Assembly: GCF_963455315.2 (NCBI RefSeq)
Contig: NC_083319.1
Location: 115,075,953-115,139,952, forward strand
Length of the DNA stretch: 64,000 nt
From: Globicephala melas
Taxonomy: Eukaryota; Chordata; Mammalia; Artiodactyla; Delphinidae
Direction: 5' to 3'
This document shows positions 24,111 through 35,129 of the stretch, in pieces. The notes beneath the pieces were generated by a model that saw nothing but the letters and a program-made list of their open reading frames with translations, made no database searches and was not told where the DNA came from. The position numbers were made by a program, and so were the translations under genes. Position 1 is the stretch's first letter. Each line of letters starts with the position of its first letter.

Positions 24111-26679
24111 TACCTTTACATTCAGACTTTGCGAAGTCCTCATACATAAAATGCTGAGAGACGCCCCTAGGCAGCTTGCTGGCAAATCCCGTTCAGGGCA
24201 GGACCCCGGCCAGTGATACACCCGATGGGACGACAGTGAGAACATTCGCATCTTTCGAGGTCATTTATGCCTTCCAGCCACAGGAGGAAATGTCAGAACG
24301 GGCGTCATCTGCATTAGTTCTACAAAGGATGTGTTTCTTTAATTTAATGAAAGATATTAAATACAGGCAATGTTGTCCTTTGGTATTATGAATATTTGAA
24401 ACTTGCACGAAGTAAACCTGATAAAGTTATTTAAGTATATCCATTCTGTGAGAGACTCCATGAAGGACAGGGATTGGGCAGAGGCCTCCTGAGAAAGAGG
24501 CTGAGCTGGTCCGGGTGCCCTCCCTGCAGGGAGGTGGCACCGCCTGCAGGTGTGTGTGACACCCACTGGGTCACGCACACACCTCTGCAATGTCTACCTT
24601 TTTAGCAGTTTTGACATCACCTTGTATCTCTATATTTGACAGCTAATAGAAATATACTCCCTAGAAATAACTAGTTGTGAGGATAGAAAGAACACCTTTG
24701 TATATTACTGTTGTAAACATAGAGATATTTCCTTATTTATTTTTCCCAGTGACATTTTATTCAGTTCAAAATTGTGTGGGAAAATAAAAATGCATTGTTA
24801 TCATTGTGTTGACAATTATCCATTCATAATATAGATAATGTGTGAATGGTTCCAATATAAGGCTTTGAGGTTTTAAATTCAGAATGCAAAACAATGAACA
24901 ATGTTAATTTTTTAAAAAACAGCATTTTGAAATTAACTAGTAAAAGATTTTAATTCTTTTTTTTTTCTTTTTTTTAAAACTACTGTTGGGAATAACTACT
25001 TGTAAATTTAATGATTACATTAAAGCCTCTATTTTATAACTCATGATTTTCATACAATTTTAAGCATGTAAAATCAGAATTTTCCATAAAGTCAAATCAC
25101 CATTAGATTGGGGGAAATAAATCTTGTGTGTAAACTTGTGCCTAATCGTGTCCAAACCTTCACGCACTTTGCCACCTCACTGCCCTTTCATCTACATCAG
25201 TTATTTGCAAGAGTTTAATGACAGGCGAAATCTCAGTCACGCCCTCCGAGTGTTACCTGAGTCAAAGGCCAGACAGAGCACAGGATAGATATTCTCAGTC
25301 CAGTACTGTATATAGTGGAACAGCCCAATCTGTCATGACTTCTCTCGAAATCTGGCAGGTTCCCCTACACACAGTTTGTGGCTGCCCCAGGTTTATTCAG
25401 GGAGAGTCAGACTCAGACGTGCCTGATTTCGGGCGATCCCACAGGAAGATAGGAGAAATATCGCTTCTACTTACAATAACTGTCCCATAGCAGTGAGAAG
25501 AGTTGCTTTCAATGTAGTATTGAAACTTCAGCTAGAATCTTTCCTCTTGGTTTTAAATGTCATATTTGGAGGACAGTAAATGTTACGTCTACTCTATAAG
25601 CCCATATTATGCAACTTCATTCCTATTCTGTTAATAATATAAGACTCACAAATTATTAGAAAAAACAAAGGGGTCAGTTGAGCCAGTATCAGCGTGAAGT
25701 AGAACAATAAGGTAATCAGGTTTTTCAAGCAAATTACTTTTTCTTCACATTTTTGATTCCTCCAGGAAAAGCATTGTTGGCCTGACATATTAAACTGTAA
25801 AATACATACTAAGTTGTTTGTCTCATGGTCTCTTTCCACTCTGCTGCTTACATGCAAATTTAATAATTGCATATTGTGAGCTTGGTTTGGTAAAAAATTC
25901 TTAAATTATTTGAATTATATCTTGCCTTTTCACTAAAAAAGTTGTAGTGGAGCAAGTACTAGTTTATTGTTTTGCTGTTTCAGTAGTTTGTGGTACAGTT
26001 TTTATATAGCACGTATTAACAGCCAGTTTTTACAATAAGAGTCTAAAGTACATTGAACTGTTTTCAGATAAGAATATGTATATATATTAGAAAATATATA
26101 ATTAAATATAATAAGCCAAACTATATTATGTCTATTTAGAATTTTGTACTTCTCTGAAACTAATCTCCTTCTAAGTGGTTTTAAAGAGTTTGAAAAATAG
26201 GCATATACTTATTTCCAAATTGGTTTAATGTTCTAAGTTTATTATTTTTAAAGATGGCTTCTCAGAAATTATTGTATATTACATCCTGTTTCCATATTGG
26301 GTATATACTGCAAACATGTTGGTTAAACTGAAAAGACTGAAGCCTGTCAGTGTTATTCAGTATCAAAATTTATAACAGTGTCTCTGAATAACTTGGAAGC
26401 ATTCACGTTTTCCTAGATTATGTTTCAATGTGAAGCTGTTTCTCTTGATCGTAGAAACTGTTTTAAATGAGGGAAAACAAAATCAGTTAGTTTGGGAAGC
26501 AACCTGTTAGTTGTATTTACATTGAAGAGTTGATTGACCTTTTAAAAGTCAATGAAAAGAACCATTTTCCATCCTATACGTATTTTATACCATTCTCCTT
26601 TCTTTCATCCAATTCTGTCATTCTGAGGAAATTAAGATAATCAAACAATAAGTAGAAAAGCCTCTCTATAGAGAAGTAG
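24111..26679. other. SPOCK3 intron, unique sequence
   Basis: No coding exon, RNA gene or clear repeat family. An imperfect hairpin lies at 24548-24584 (see findings). A few T- or A-rich runs occur (24957-24978). Confidence 0.6.
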
Positions 26680-27275
26680 ACATAAATGTAGATGTAAATG
26701 ATTTAGTTGTAGGTGCAGATGTAGATGATATAGATGTAGGTGTAGATGTAGACGTAGTTGATGTAGATGTAGGTACAGATGTAGATGATGTAGATGTAGA
26801 TGATGTAGATGTAGGTATAGATGTAGATGATATAGATGTAGGTGCAGATGTAGATGATGTAGATGTAGATGTAGGTACAGATGTAGATGATGTAGGTGTA
26901 GATGATGTAGATGTAGGTATAGATGTAGATGATATAGATGTAGGTGCAGATGTCGATGTAGATGATATAGGTGTAGTTGTAGGTGCAGATGCAGATGATG
27001 TAGGTGTAGATGTAGATGATGTAGATGTAGATACAGATGTATATGTAGATGATGTAGATGCAGTTGTGGATGTAGATGTAGATGATGTAGATGTAGGTGC
27101 AGATGTAGATGATGTAGATGTAGGTGCAGATGTAGATGTAGATGATGTAGATATAGGTGTGGATGTCGATGTAGATGATTAGATGTAGATGACATACATG
27201 TAGATGTACATGATGGTGCAGATGTACTGTAGGTACAGAGGTAGGTGTAGGCATAGAGGTAGGTGTAGATGGATG
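26680..27275. repeat. GATGTA-based minisatellite in SPOCK3 intron
   Basis: About 600 bases of the hexamer gatgta and variants (gatgat, ggtgca, ggtaca, gatata) in irregular higher-order blocks of roughly 18-48 bases. It produces long reverse-strand frames of alternating His-Leu or Ile-Tyr, which are artefacts of the repeat. It ends about 175 bp before the acceptor of the next SPOCK3 exon. Confidence 0.95.
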
Positions 27276-27448
27276 TGTGTGTGTATACACATGTATACGT
27301 ATCTACTTGTATGTGTCTCCATAAGTAAAACAGTTGATATGTAACGTGTCTTCTAAAGCCTTGTAAATCTAACTAAGGTTTGGTAACATAAAAATCACCC
27401 CCTCTTTGTTTACCTATAACCATTGAGGTGACATTAATGCCGTTGCAG

Positions 27449-27511
27449 ACCCACCTTGCCAGACAGAGCTCGGCAGTATTCAGAAGCGGCTCGGGGTGAA
27501 GAAGCTCCTCG
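27449..27511 (+). CDS. SPOCK3: SPOCK3 exon: start of thyroglobulin type-1 domain
   Basis: A 63-bp phase 1-1 exon between the acceptor ccgttgcag and the donor cg|gtgagt. With the split Asp codon from the preceding exon it reads DPPCQTELGSIQKRLGVKKL and ends in the split Gly codon. It supplies the first Cys of the thyroglobulin type-1 domain and the linker from the EC domain. As I recall the human protein, the differences are few (Gly-Ser for Ser-Asn and Leu for Gln). Confidence 0.95.
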
Positions 27512-27640
27512 GTGAGTTGTGGATCACTCTCTGACACCTTTACTGCTTACATAAATAACCCTCAGGAAACAGCAGCACAAAATCAATATTTATCCAACAA
27601 ACGGGGACCTCACTAAATTTCGGCAACAAAATTTATGACG

Positions 27641-27784
27641 TTTTTGAAAGTCATTAGCCTTACTTTTATTATCTTACCTATTGAAAGGTTTTTGAAAGTC
27701 ATTAGCCTTACTTTTATTATCTTACCTATTGAAAGGTTTTTGAAAGTCATTAGCCTTACTTTTATTATCTTACCTATTGAAAGG
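27641..27784. repeat. Three identical 48-bp tandem units
   Basis: Units start at 27641, 27689 and 27737 (tttttgaaagtcattagcc...), each 48 bp and identical as far as I can read. The array begins 130 bp after a SPOCK3 donor site. No coding frame. Confidence 0.95.
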
Positions 27785-27920
27785 TATGATGTCTGTTTTA
27801 TTACCCTAATATAATGGTCATTTTGAAAGTTATTAAGTAAAAAAGAAATTTAAACAATGCTAAAGGTAAAGCAGCAGAAACTTCGGTTCTAATTCTGTGG
27901 TTGACAGTTCACAAATTGAT

Positions 27921-27972
27921 GGTATGTATGTATGTAGAGAGAGGGGAAGAGAGAGGGAGGGAGAGAGAGATG
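27921..27972. repeat. (GTAT)n / purine-rich simple repeat
   Basis: Short tetranucleotide tract passing into a GA-rich tract of about 35 bases. Confidence 0.8.
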
Positions 27973-28189
27973 GTTAAAAGCATGGGCTGAGTTCCTCAGG
28001 AAAATTGGAACAGATTTTTTAGTTTCTCATCAGCACGTTTTATAAACTTACTTTTACTAAGTAAATGTATGTATTAGATGGTAAACAGATACATAGATAA
28101 TTCCAAATTTCACCCAAAGCCTTGAAATATTAGAATGCTTGGCTATTAACTGATTGTTAAACTATTACATATGATTAGTTTCTTTATTT

Positions 28190-28470
28190 TTGTCAACATA
28201 CAATTTTTCAATACACTCTTTTTGGGATAATTTTAGATTCAGAAATTTTATAAGTACAGTAGAGTTTCCATGTATCTTTCACCCAGCTTCATCTAAAGTT
28301 ACCATCTTACCATGTATAGATTAACTGTCATATATTTATCAAATCTAAGAAATTAACATTGCTATAATCCTATTAATTAAGCCTCACACTTTATGTGGAT
28401 TTCACAAGTTTGTCCACACATGTCCTTTTTTCTATTTTAGCATACAGCGTAGAACACCACATATGCAGCA
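28190..28470 (-). repeat. Old L1 3' UTR fragment
   Basis: Resembles the old L1 3' UTR in reverse ('ttgggataattttagattcagaaattttataagtacagtagag', 'tttcacccagcttc'). Confidence 0.55.
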
Positions 28471-30404
28471 CTTGTTGTTTTTCATGTATGTTAATGCTCT
28501 TGTGTATTTAGTGGCACACAGTTTTATGGTTTTAGGTCTGATTAATCTGTATTATGATATGCTGTCTTTGTAATTACAATATTGTATGTTTATATGAGAA
28601 GATTTTTCATATTACTTGAAAATTCACAGTTCAAAATAAATAGACTAAATTTTTTAATACAGCATTTTAGATGTGAAGCCACATCATTAGATAAAAGCTA
28701 CAATGTATCACATTTCTTTCAACTCTGTTACAAGATGCACCTTTCCAGCGCACAGGTGGAAACATTACCTTGGTACCTGGGTTTGTTTTTTTCTACAAAT
28801 CGAAGTTCATTCATGTGCACTGGGAAAAGCCTTTGACATTCAACGGGAAAATATCTTCGACTTGGTCAAGGTCTATTAGTGACAAAAAGCTATTAACATC
28901 CAGGCTTTGATTATTTGATGTTACATAAAATGAAAACATATTTAGAGCCCAATTGAGAGGAGTCATCTTTATTCATCTTATGTAATAAAAATGAAAGTCA
29001 TTACTAGAGAGCACTGACCCTTCAATATTCCTTCTGAAATGGGTAGGAAAGCGTCCTTCCCTGACAGTCTGTCCACTGTTATGCGGTAGCAGGTGCGATG
29101 CATCCAGGCTGCAAGCTGTCTTGGTGTCTGCATTTCTAGGCTAATTCCTAATAATGCTCTTCTGTTTCCAAGGTGTACTGGCGGAGACAACAAATTAAAT
29201 GGCCACACTAACTGTCCATCTTAACATTTTTATGTCAAGTATGTCAAATTATGGTATTTTTTAAGAGGTAGAGATAATAATATTGAAAATCTTCCTTATC
29301 TTTCCTGCTATATATCCACAGAAGGTGTTCTCGAGTTTCCCATATTGGTGATATCCGGTCCACCTCACTCGAAGACCAGAAGTTCAAATCCTTCAAATGA
29401 ATTATAATTTTCAAACTAAATTGATTATTTATATATCAGAATTTTGAAACTTTTTTAAAGGGTTAAATAATGATCGCATATTGTTGCAGGACTAAATGGA
29501 ACAGTTTCATGTTTTATCTGTTTATTAGTCATTGTTTTTCCTTTTTTCTTTCACCAAGTAACTATAGTGTATCTGGTCACTGAGCAGACAGTTGGTCAGG
29601 AAAGACAAGAAAATTGTCTAATCTCCTAAAGCTTACACTGTAGCGTGGGAGTGTTTATTGAAGAATGTGAATTCACCTCTCAATTATTATTGCACACTTA
29701 TCACTAGCAGTGTGCCAGGTACATGTTAGATATTATATTATGAAACTAAGTGTCTAGCTTCCCGCTAGACTGAGTGTGAGTTGTTCGTATAGCGATCAAA
29801 ATCAAGAGAAGCGAAAGTTCCCAATACAGAGGATACCACAGAGTAGTGGTGAATGCATGCACTGAGAGACATACACGATGGAAGAAATATATCAGAAACC
29901 CTCCAGCCTAAGAGAAGGGGGTCACATTTCAGTCAAGTTTTACGTTGCAAGAGGGAGGGAAGGAGAGGGATTCCAGGTGAGGAGAAGATGCATAGAGAGA
30001 TGAAGCAGGACTGCATTTGTAGAAAACAGCTTGATGTGGAAAGAGCTGAGGATACATGAATGAAAATTTGGGGAGATGAAAGTCAAAAATTGGCAGTGAT
30101 GAGACGGTGAAGGGTCTCATATGCCCTGCTGAGCGGTCTGGGTGACTTACCATGCATGGCGTTCATCAGCTCTCATTCCGTATATTGTACATCTGGAAAC
30201 AGCCCCCTCTGCAGAGTGATTAAAAAGACAAGACAGTAAATTTGCTCAACAGAAGAAATGCAAGAGGTTCACTATGACAGCGCCTGCTTTGTTCTACCTG
30301 CACCGTAGCTCGTAGCCTGGAGCCGGAGCTCGTATGTGTGTGTCTTGAGTGAGTCAGTGCATGGTTGGTGACCCTTGTTCCTACCACATGTGCGTGTCTC
30401 ACAG
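28471..30404. other. SPOCK3 intron, mostly unique
   Basis: No exon found. 29640-29760 and 29850-30150 look like very diverged MIR/L2-type sequence ('gtgtgccaggtacatgttagatat' near 29709), but not firmly. Confidence 0.45.
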
Positions 30405-30542
30405 GACAGTACGTCCCCCAGTGTGACGCAGATGGTTACTACAAGCCGACGCAGTGCCACGGCAGCGCTGGGCAGTGCTGGTGTGTGGACCGATACGGAA
30501 GGGAAGTCGTGGGGTCCAGGAGGCGCGGTGCAGCAGACTGTG
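30405..30542 (+). CDS. SPOCK3: SPOCK3 exon: core of thyroglobulin type-1 domain
   Basis: 138 bp, phase 1-1, acceptor tctcacag, donor tgtg|gtaagg. It encodes the domain core: GQYVPQCDADGYYKPTQCH, then QCWCVDRYG and GAADC. The CWCV tetrapeptide is the family signature, and the Cys spacing agrees with a complete disulfide set with the preceding exon. In the family this domain often inhibits cysteine proteases. Testican-3 is also reported to suppress activation of membrane-type matrix metalloproteinases, though mainly through other parts. Third-position bases are strongly GC-rich compared with the surrounding intron. Confidence 0.95.
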
Positions 30543-31264
30543 GTAAGGAGGAGGGCCGCGCGTGCCACGATTTCTCCCCCGCAGGATAAGTGCTGGAGAG
30601 TCGCATTCTCTGCCCACCTCTATGCAAACCCTACAGAGTGTACTGGGCCGGGGGGCACAGGAAGGCTCACTCCTAGCATGTTAGAAAAAGTTGTATAACT
30701 AACAAGTAGAACTGCATAACTTAGATATTTTAAGGAAGAATAATGAAAGGTGGGCCGCTTTTACTCCTCCAAGTACGGGAAGGATGTCGTATGCCTTCCG
30801 TGTTCCTCTCGGGTAAGGCAGACTGTGTCATCCATCCTGGGCCCGGTCACCGGGCCCTGGTGGGTGCCGTGTCACCACACAGCACCCTCCCATCTGTGTG
30901 CCTTTGGAGAAGGTCACTCAGGGAGAACATGGGAGGACCAATGAAAGAAAAAGTAACCTTTTTAAAGTAAAGGTCCATAAATTGCAGCTGTGTGAGCATG
31001 TTTCCTTATGTTTGGGTGAGAAAATATAGTTTTAATTGTTTGAAGGGTAATTATAATTAATATTCTAGTTCTTTTTCTGAGCATGCATTTTACATATAAA
31101 CCTAAAAAAATAATATTACAGTTAAGTTGAGCATAACACACACATTGTAAAGTTTTAAGTGTGATGTCTTTTGTCTTTCATGAAATATTTTTTCAGAATG
31201 TAGGTTTCAAGTGAGTATTTCTGTTTGTACTGTGGAGAGTTTTCACTACAAAAGCCACTTAGCT

Positions 31265-31265
<1 letters not shown>

Positions 31266-31303
<38 letters not shown>
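31266..31303. repeat. (CA)n microsatellite
   Basis: Uninterrupted AC dinucleotides over about 36 bases inside the last SPOCK3 intron, likely polymorphic. Confidence 0.95.
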
Positions 31304-31306
<3 letters not shown>

Positions 31307-32099
31307 GGAATTAATGGATTATGTTTCAACTAATACAAATGACCAAAATGTAAACAAAGTACTTGGTCAGTCTTGTATTTCAGAAAATGTTTAGCTTTCT
31401 CCTTTATGCAATTTTTAAACTGATACACTGTGATTGTTTAGAAATAGATAAATGGTAAACGGTATATAAAAGCAATCGCGTTTAATGCTTAAATGCCTGT
31501 TCTGCATTTATTTATTCCACAACACTTTTAATAGCTTGGTTTTGGCTTTCGGCCAGTGTTTTCAGATTCCGTACGATGGAGTACAGTACTCAATAGCTAC
31601 ATTACATACTTGTTACACGTGGAGAACACAGCTTTGTAACACATAGTTTGAATGAGTTGCACTATCAGTTATGTCAGTTATCCGTGATGGATAAAGAATT
31701 TCAGATGTTTATTTTATAAATAATAATTATATGGAGATGAATTCAATAGGTGACAGGGAAATGGTTTTGGGAATGTGACTTGTGAGTTTTCTCGGCATGT
31801 TGAAATTATTAAGAAAATACAAGAAGTAGAAGAGTACAAATAACATTTTCTTCACAAAAGATACGAACTTCAGTGTGTTGTATTGTGAAATCAATCAGTT
31901 CATAAGCACTGGAGGACATTAATAGGATTTGCTATAATTAGCTACCAAAGAATTATTAGACCAAAATATTAGAAAGGGTAGAAAATAAACACACTGGTAC
32001 TAGGGGAGTTGGGAAATGATTACATTCTGAGATATGTGTGCATTATTGCCTCCATAGTCATTATAAATTTCTAAACATTTTTTAAAATACCTACTGGCT

Positions 32100-32560
32100 G
32101 TGTTAGTTTTCTGTTGCTATTGCAACAAAATCCCTCAAAGTTAGTGGCTTAACCCACACACATGTGTGATCTTGCACTTCTGAACATCAGATGTCCAGCA
32201 TGGGCTTCTCCAGGCTAAGGTCAGGGTGTCTTCAGGGCTGGTTCTTCTGAGGCTCCCTCCCGAGGACAGTGTTTCCAGGCCCTGTCCTCTCCCAAGACCA
32301 CTCGCGTTCCTTGGCCCAGCTTCTGACTGTTCTTCTGTAATCACACCGCCCTCTGACTTCATCTGGAAACAGTTCTTTGATTTTAAGGATGCAGGTGATC
32401 ACCTGGGCCCACCCCAGTTACCCACAGTAACCTGTCAGCTCCAGGCCCGTGATTTAATCACATCTCCTGAGCCCCTTTACCATGTAAGGTCACACAGTCA
32501 CAGGTTTCAGCCATGAGCAAGTGAACGTCTTTGAGGGGCAACTATTTTGCCTACACACTA
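32100..32560 (+). repeat. Mammalian interspersed repeat, copy 2
   Basis: Same family as 13265-13795: 'gttagttttctgttgctat', 'gtggcttaaccca', 'tcttctgaggctccctccc' and 'gatttaatcacatctcc'. Old and eutherian-wide. Exact name not assigned. Confidence 0.55.
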
Positions 32561-32764
32561 AGAGAAGAAGTTCTCAATTCTTCGTAAAATTCAAAGTTTG
32601 ACATGGACTTTATAAAACCTGGGCTGAGCTCAATATTACTGAACTGGAAATCGTACATATCAGACCTCAGCAACAATTCCGCTTTTTAGCACTGTATATT
32701 TTAACAAATGAGAAAGAATGGATTTTACCTTATTTTTGTTAAGAAAGCTAAAGAGCAAATTAAA

Positions 32765-32862
32765 ATTTTATTTATCTTTTAAAAATTTTTTTGTTCTTGG
32801 AGTATAGGTGATTAATAATGTTGTGTTAGTTTCAGGTATACAGCAAAGTGACTCAGTTTATT
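32765..32862 (-). repeat. Short L1 3' end stub next to the last SPOCK3 exon
   Basis: Reverse L1 3' UTR end ('gtgattaataatgttgtgttagtttcaggtatacagcaaagtgactcagttta'), under 100 bp. It finishes about 90 bp upstream of the final exon acceptor, so it lies in the branch-point side of the intron. Confidence 0.8.
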
Positions 32863-32952
32863 AATTTCCTAAATTTTCATCAGAATTTTCTGACCCTCAG
32901 AAATTATCCTACCACTCAGTCACATAACATTAATGTTTACTTTTTTCCTAAG

Positions 32953-33116
32953 CTATTGATTTTGAGATCTCTGGAGATTTTGCAAGTGGAGATTTCCGTG
33001 AATGGGCTGCTGATGACGATGAAGATGACATTATGAACGAAGAAGATGAGATTGAAGATGATGATGAGGATGAAGGGGATGATGATGATGGTGGTGACCA
33101 GGATGGATACATCTGA
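32953..33116 (+). CDS. SPOCK3: SPOCK3 terminal coding exon: GAG-attachment sites and acidic tail
   Basis: Acceptor ttcctaag; phase 1 in; stop TGA at 33114-33116. It encodes FEISGDFASGDF with two Ser-Gly dipeptides flanked by acidic residues, the usual sites for heparan-sulfate chains in testicans. A run of Asp/Glu follows (residues IMNEEDEIEDDDEDEGDDDD) and a short end finishing in GYI. This Asp-rich tail separates SPOCK3 from SPOCK1 and SPOCK2. From memory, the human tail is about two residues longer. The GAT/GAA/GAG codon run is itself slippage-prone. With the three upstream exons, about 194 C-terminal residues of a roughly 436-residue protein are in the window. Confidence 0.95.
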
Positions 33117-34490
33117 TGGATGAGAGCTGAGAGCAACAAATTCTATGTTTCTTTTATTTACCAAGTGATCCCCTACTGAGGAGTACCTTCCTGCCCCGAA
33201 ACAAAATGATTCTAAAACTCACTTATATTTTGTATAATTATTTCAAATATTGCAACTAAAGTCATAGAACTTTATGTTTAGAGAAGTATCATTTACTTTG
33301 AGTTTTTATATGAAAAAGAGAACACATATGGAGTCTAGCCAGACAAGAGAAAATTATGAAGAGCTACTGATCTCTGTGAGTCTGCCACAAACAAAACAAC
33401 CAGTGCTTGAGGTCATATGTGATATTTTTCTGGGAGAAATTCTAAGTTGAATCTACAATAACATACTAGTGACCTGGATCCTAAGGATTTTATAAAAATA
33501 TGCATGACCTTAATTGCAGTTTCCAAGTAGACTCTTCCCAGAGCTGGAGGGATATAGAGGTGAGTGAGGGAATAGCACAAAGTGAGAAGAACGAAGTCAC
33601 CATCCTGGAGACCTCCACCATGTTTGTGTGTTTTTACTTATGAAGTTTTAGTGATGTTTTTAGTTCTGAAGTTATTCTGGATGTGACCAGATATCTTACA
33701 AAATGGCCAGTAGGGAAAAACCGTGGATTTTGAAAGTTAAAAACATAGTTGTCCTTTCTAATTTTTATTTTAATTTAGACAGCAGTCTTATGTTGATTTG
33801 TTTGATAATCTTAACCAGCATGATTTCTTTATCTTTCTAGGTTTCTTTATCTTTCTGACCAGCAACTTAGGGTGCAGAACTTAAAGTAGAAAGACAAAGG
33901 GAAAGATTCTTTTAAACCATATTTTTACAAAAAGTTTGTCATTTGCCCCAATATCAAACTTAAAAATCTTCATTCTTATTTTATTTCCTATGTTAGATAA
34001 ATATTTGCATTTAATCTAAGAATTATGCCATTTTTGTTACTAGTGTCGAAACTTAGAGAACATACTGTATGGTGCCTTGCAAAATAGAAATAGAAAGGTT
34101 TCAGCATGCATCCCCACATAGGACATTAGGCATAGATAGGCACACCTAATCACGAATTAATACCAGTCCCGGTACTGCTGCTGGAATGAAGAAAATAGAA
34201 TACTTTCTTTCTTTTTTCTACTGTTACATAGTTACCATGTGGACTTGTTTATGATTATTGTGTGGAGTAGCATTTAAGATTTAACTGCAACAAAACTTAC
34301 TTTAATTGTTGTATTTAAGTTAGCATGTTAATTAATCATGTAGCCCTTCTGGTACACCATCGCTTTTAAGGATATCAGACCTATGGTTTTGTGCCCATAA
34401 TGAAAGTGGAAAAACCTGTTGGGTGTTACACACTGGTGTCACCATTTAAACAGTGGGTCAGCTGGTTTCCCAGTATATACAATCCACTGA

Positions 34491-34496
34491 AATAAA
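34491..34496 (+). promoter_or_regulatory. Alternative AATAAA in SPOCK3 3' UTR
   Basis: A canonical hexamer 125 bp before the distal one. It could serve as a proximal polyadenylation signal. Confidence 0.45.
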
Positions 34497-34615
34497 GTTG
34501 TTGGATTCTTTCCATTTGATTTATATACACTAAGAAAAAAATCTTTAATGTTAACTTTATGTAATATTTAAGGTAAAATGCATTTTCTTTTTTACTGTTT
34601 ATGTATAGTTTACAA

Positions 34616-34621
34616 AATAAA
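34616..34621 (+). terminator. SPOCK3 polyadenylation signal AATAAA
   Basis: Canonical hexamer (tacaaaataaagaatcttgc) followed about 25 bases later by T/G-rich sequence (ctgttccttaatgattttctggggt), the layout of a cleavage/polyadenylation site. It gives a 3' UTR of about 1.5 kb. Confidence 0.7.
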
Positions 34622-34639
34622 GAATCTTGCAACCAAGTT

Positions 34640-35129
34640 AAACTGTTCCTTAATGATTTTCTGGGGTATAGATGGTAGTGTGCAGGATTCTTAATCTGTT
34701 TCTTGATTTTTAAAAAGCATACATCACAAACTAGCTAGAAAAGTTCTTTTTTAATTTTGAGTTTCAAAGTCAGAGCTCTTGACATCTTGCATATTGTTTT
34801 ATTAGATACGTTTAAAAATATTTTTTTGTCAGATTGTTTTAATTGTTTTCATTTGTCATAGCATTGCAAAGTACATCATTTCCTTTGTTGACGGTGGTAT
34901 TTTTAAGCCCATTTTTGTGGTATTATACTTAACATATTTAGCTAAATTTCTATAGCAGCTGCATTTTTTGAAGAGTGACAGAATAACCTTATCTGTATAA
35001 CAGATGTATAGAAATCACAAAATGTAACTTGTGGATTGGTTGGAAAAAGACAAAAAAAATCAAATGCTATATAGAGGTTTAGCAAATGAATTTCAAGTAA
35101 CAAATATGGTGGTCTTTTAGTGAAGCTGT
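34640..35129. other. Intergenic sequence after SPOCK3, nothing recognised
   Basis: AT-rich. No gene or repeat called. Confidence 0.5.

Larger units (their letters stand above)
33117..34636 (+). other. SPOCK3: SPOCK3 3' untranslated region
   Basis: AT-rich, repeat-free stretch of about 1.5 kb after the stop, ending just past a canonical polyadenylation signal. The lack of young repeats, compared with the dense repeats on both sides, fits a constrained UTR. The exact cleavage site is inferred, not observed. Confidence 0.75.

Noticed and set aside
26641..27290. Long reverse-strand frames of alternating His-Leu and Ile-Tyr (184 and 195 codons)
   Set aside because: They are translations of the GATGTA minisatellite in two frames, inside a SPOCK3 intron, with no start context, conservation signal or domain.
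27641..27784. CRISPR-like array
   Set aside because: The 48-bp units are directly adjacent without spacers, and this is mammalian intron DNA.
31266..31303. Z-DNA-forming regulatory element
   Set aside because: A plain CA microsatellite is the simpler reading. Nothing else at the site suggests regulation.
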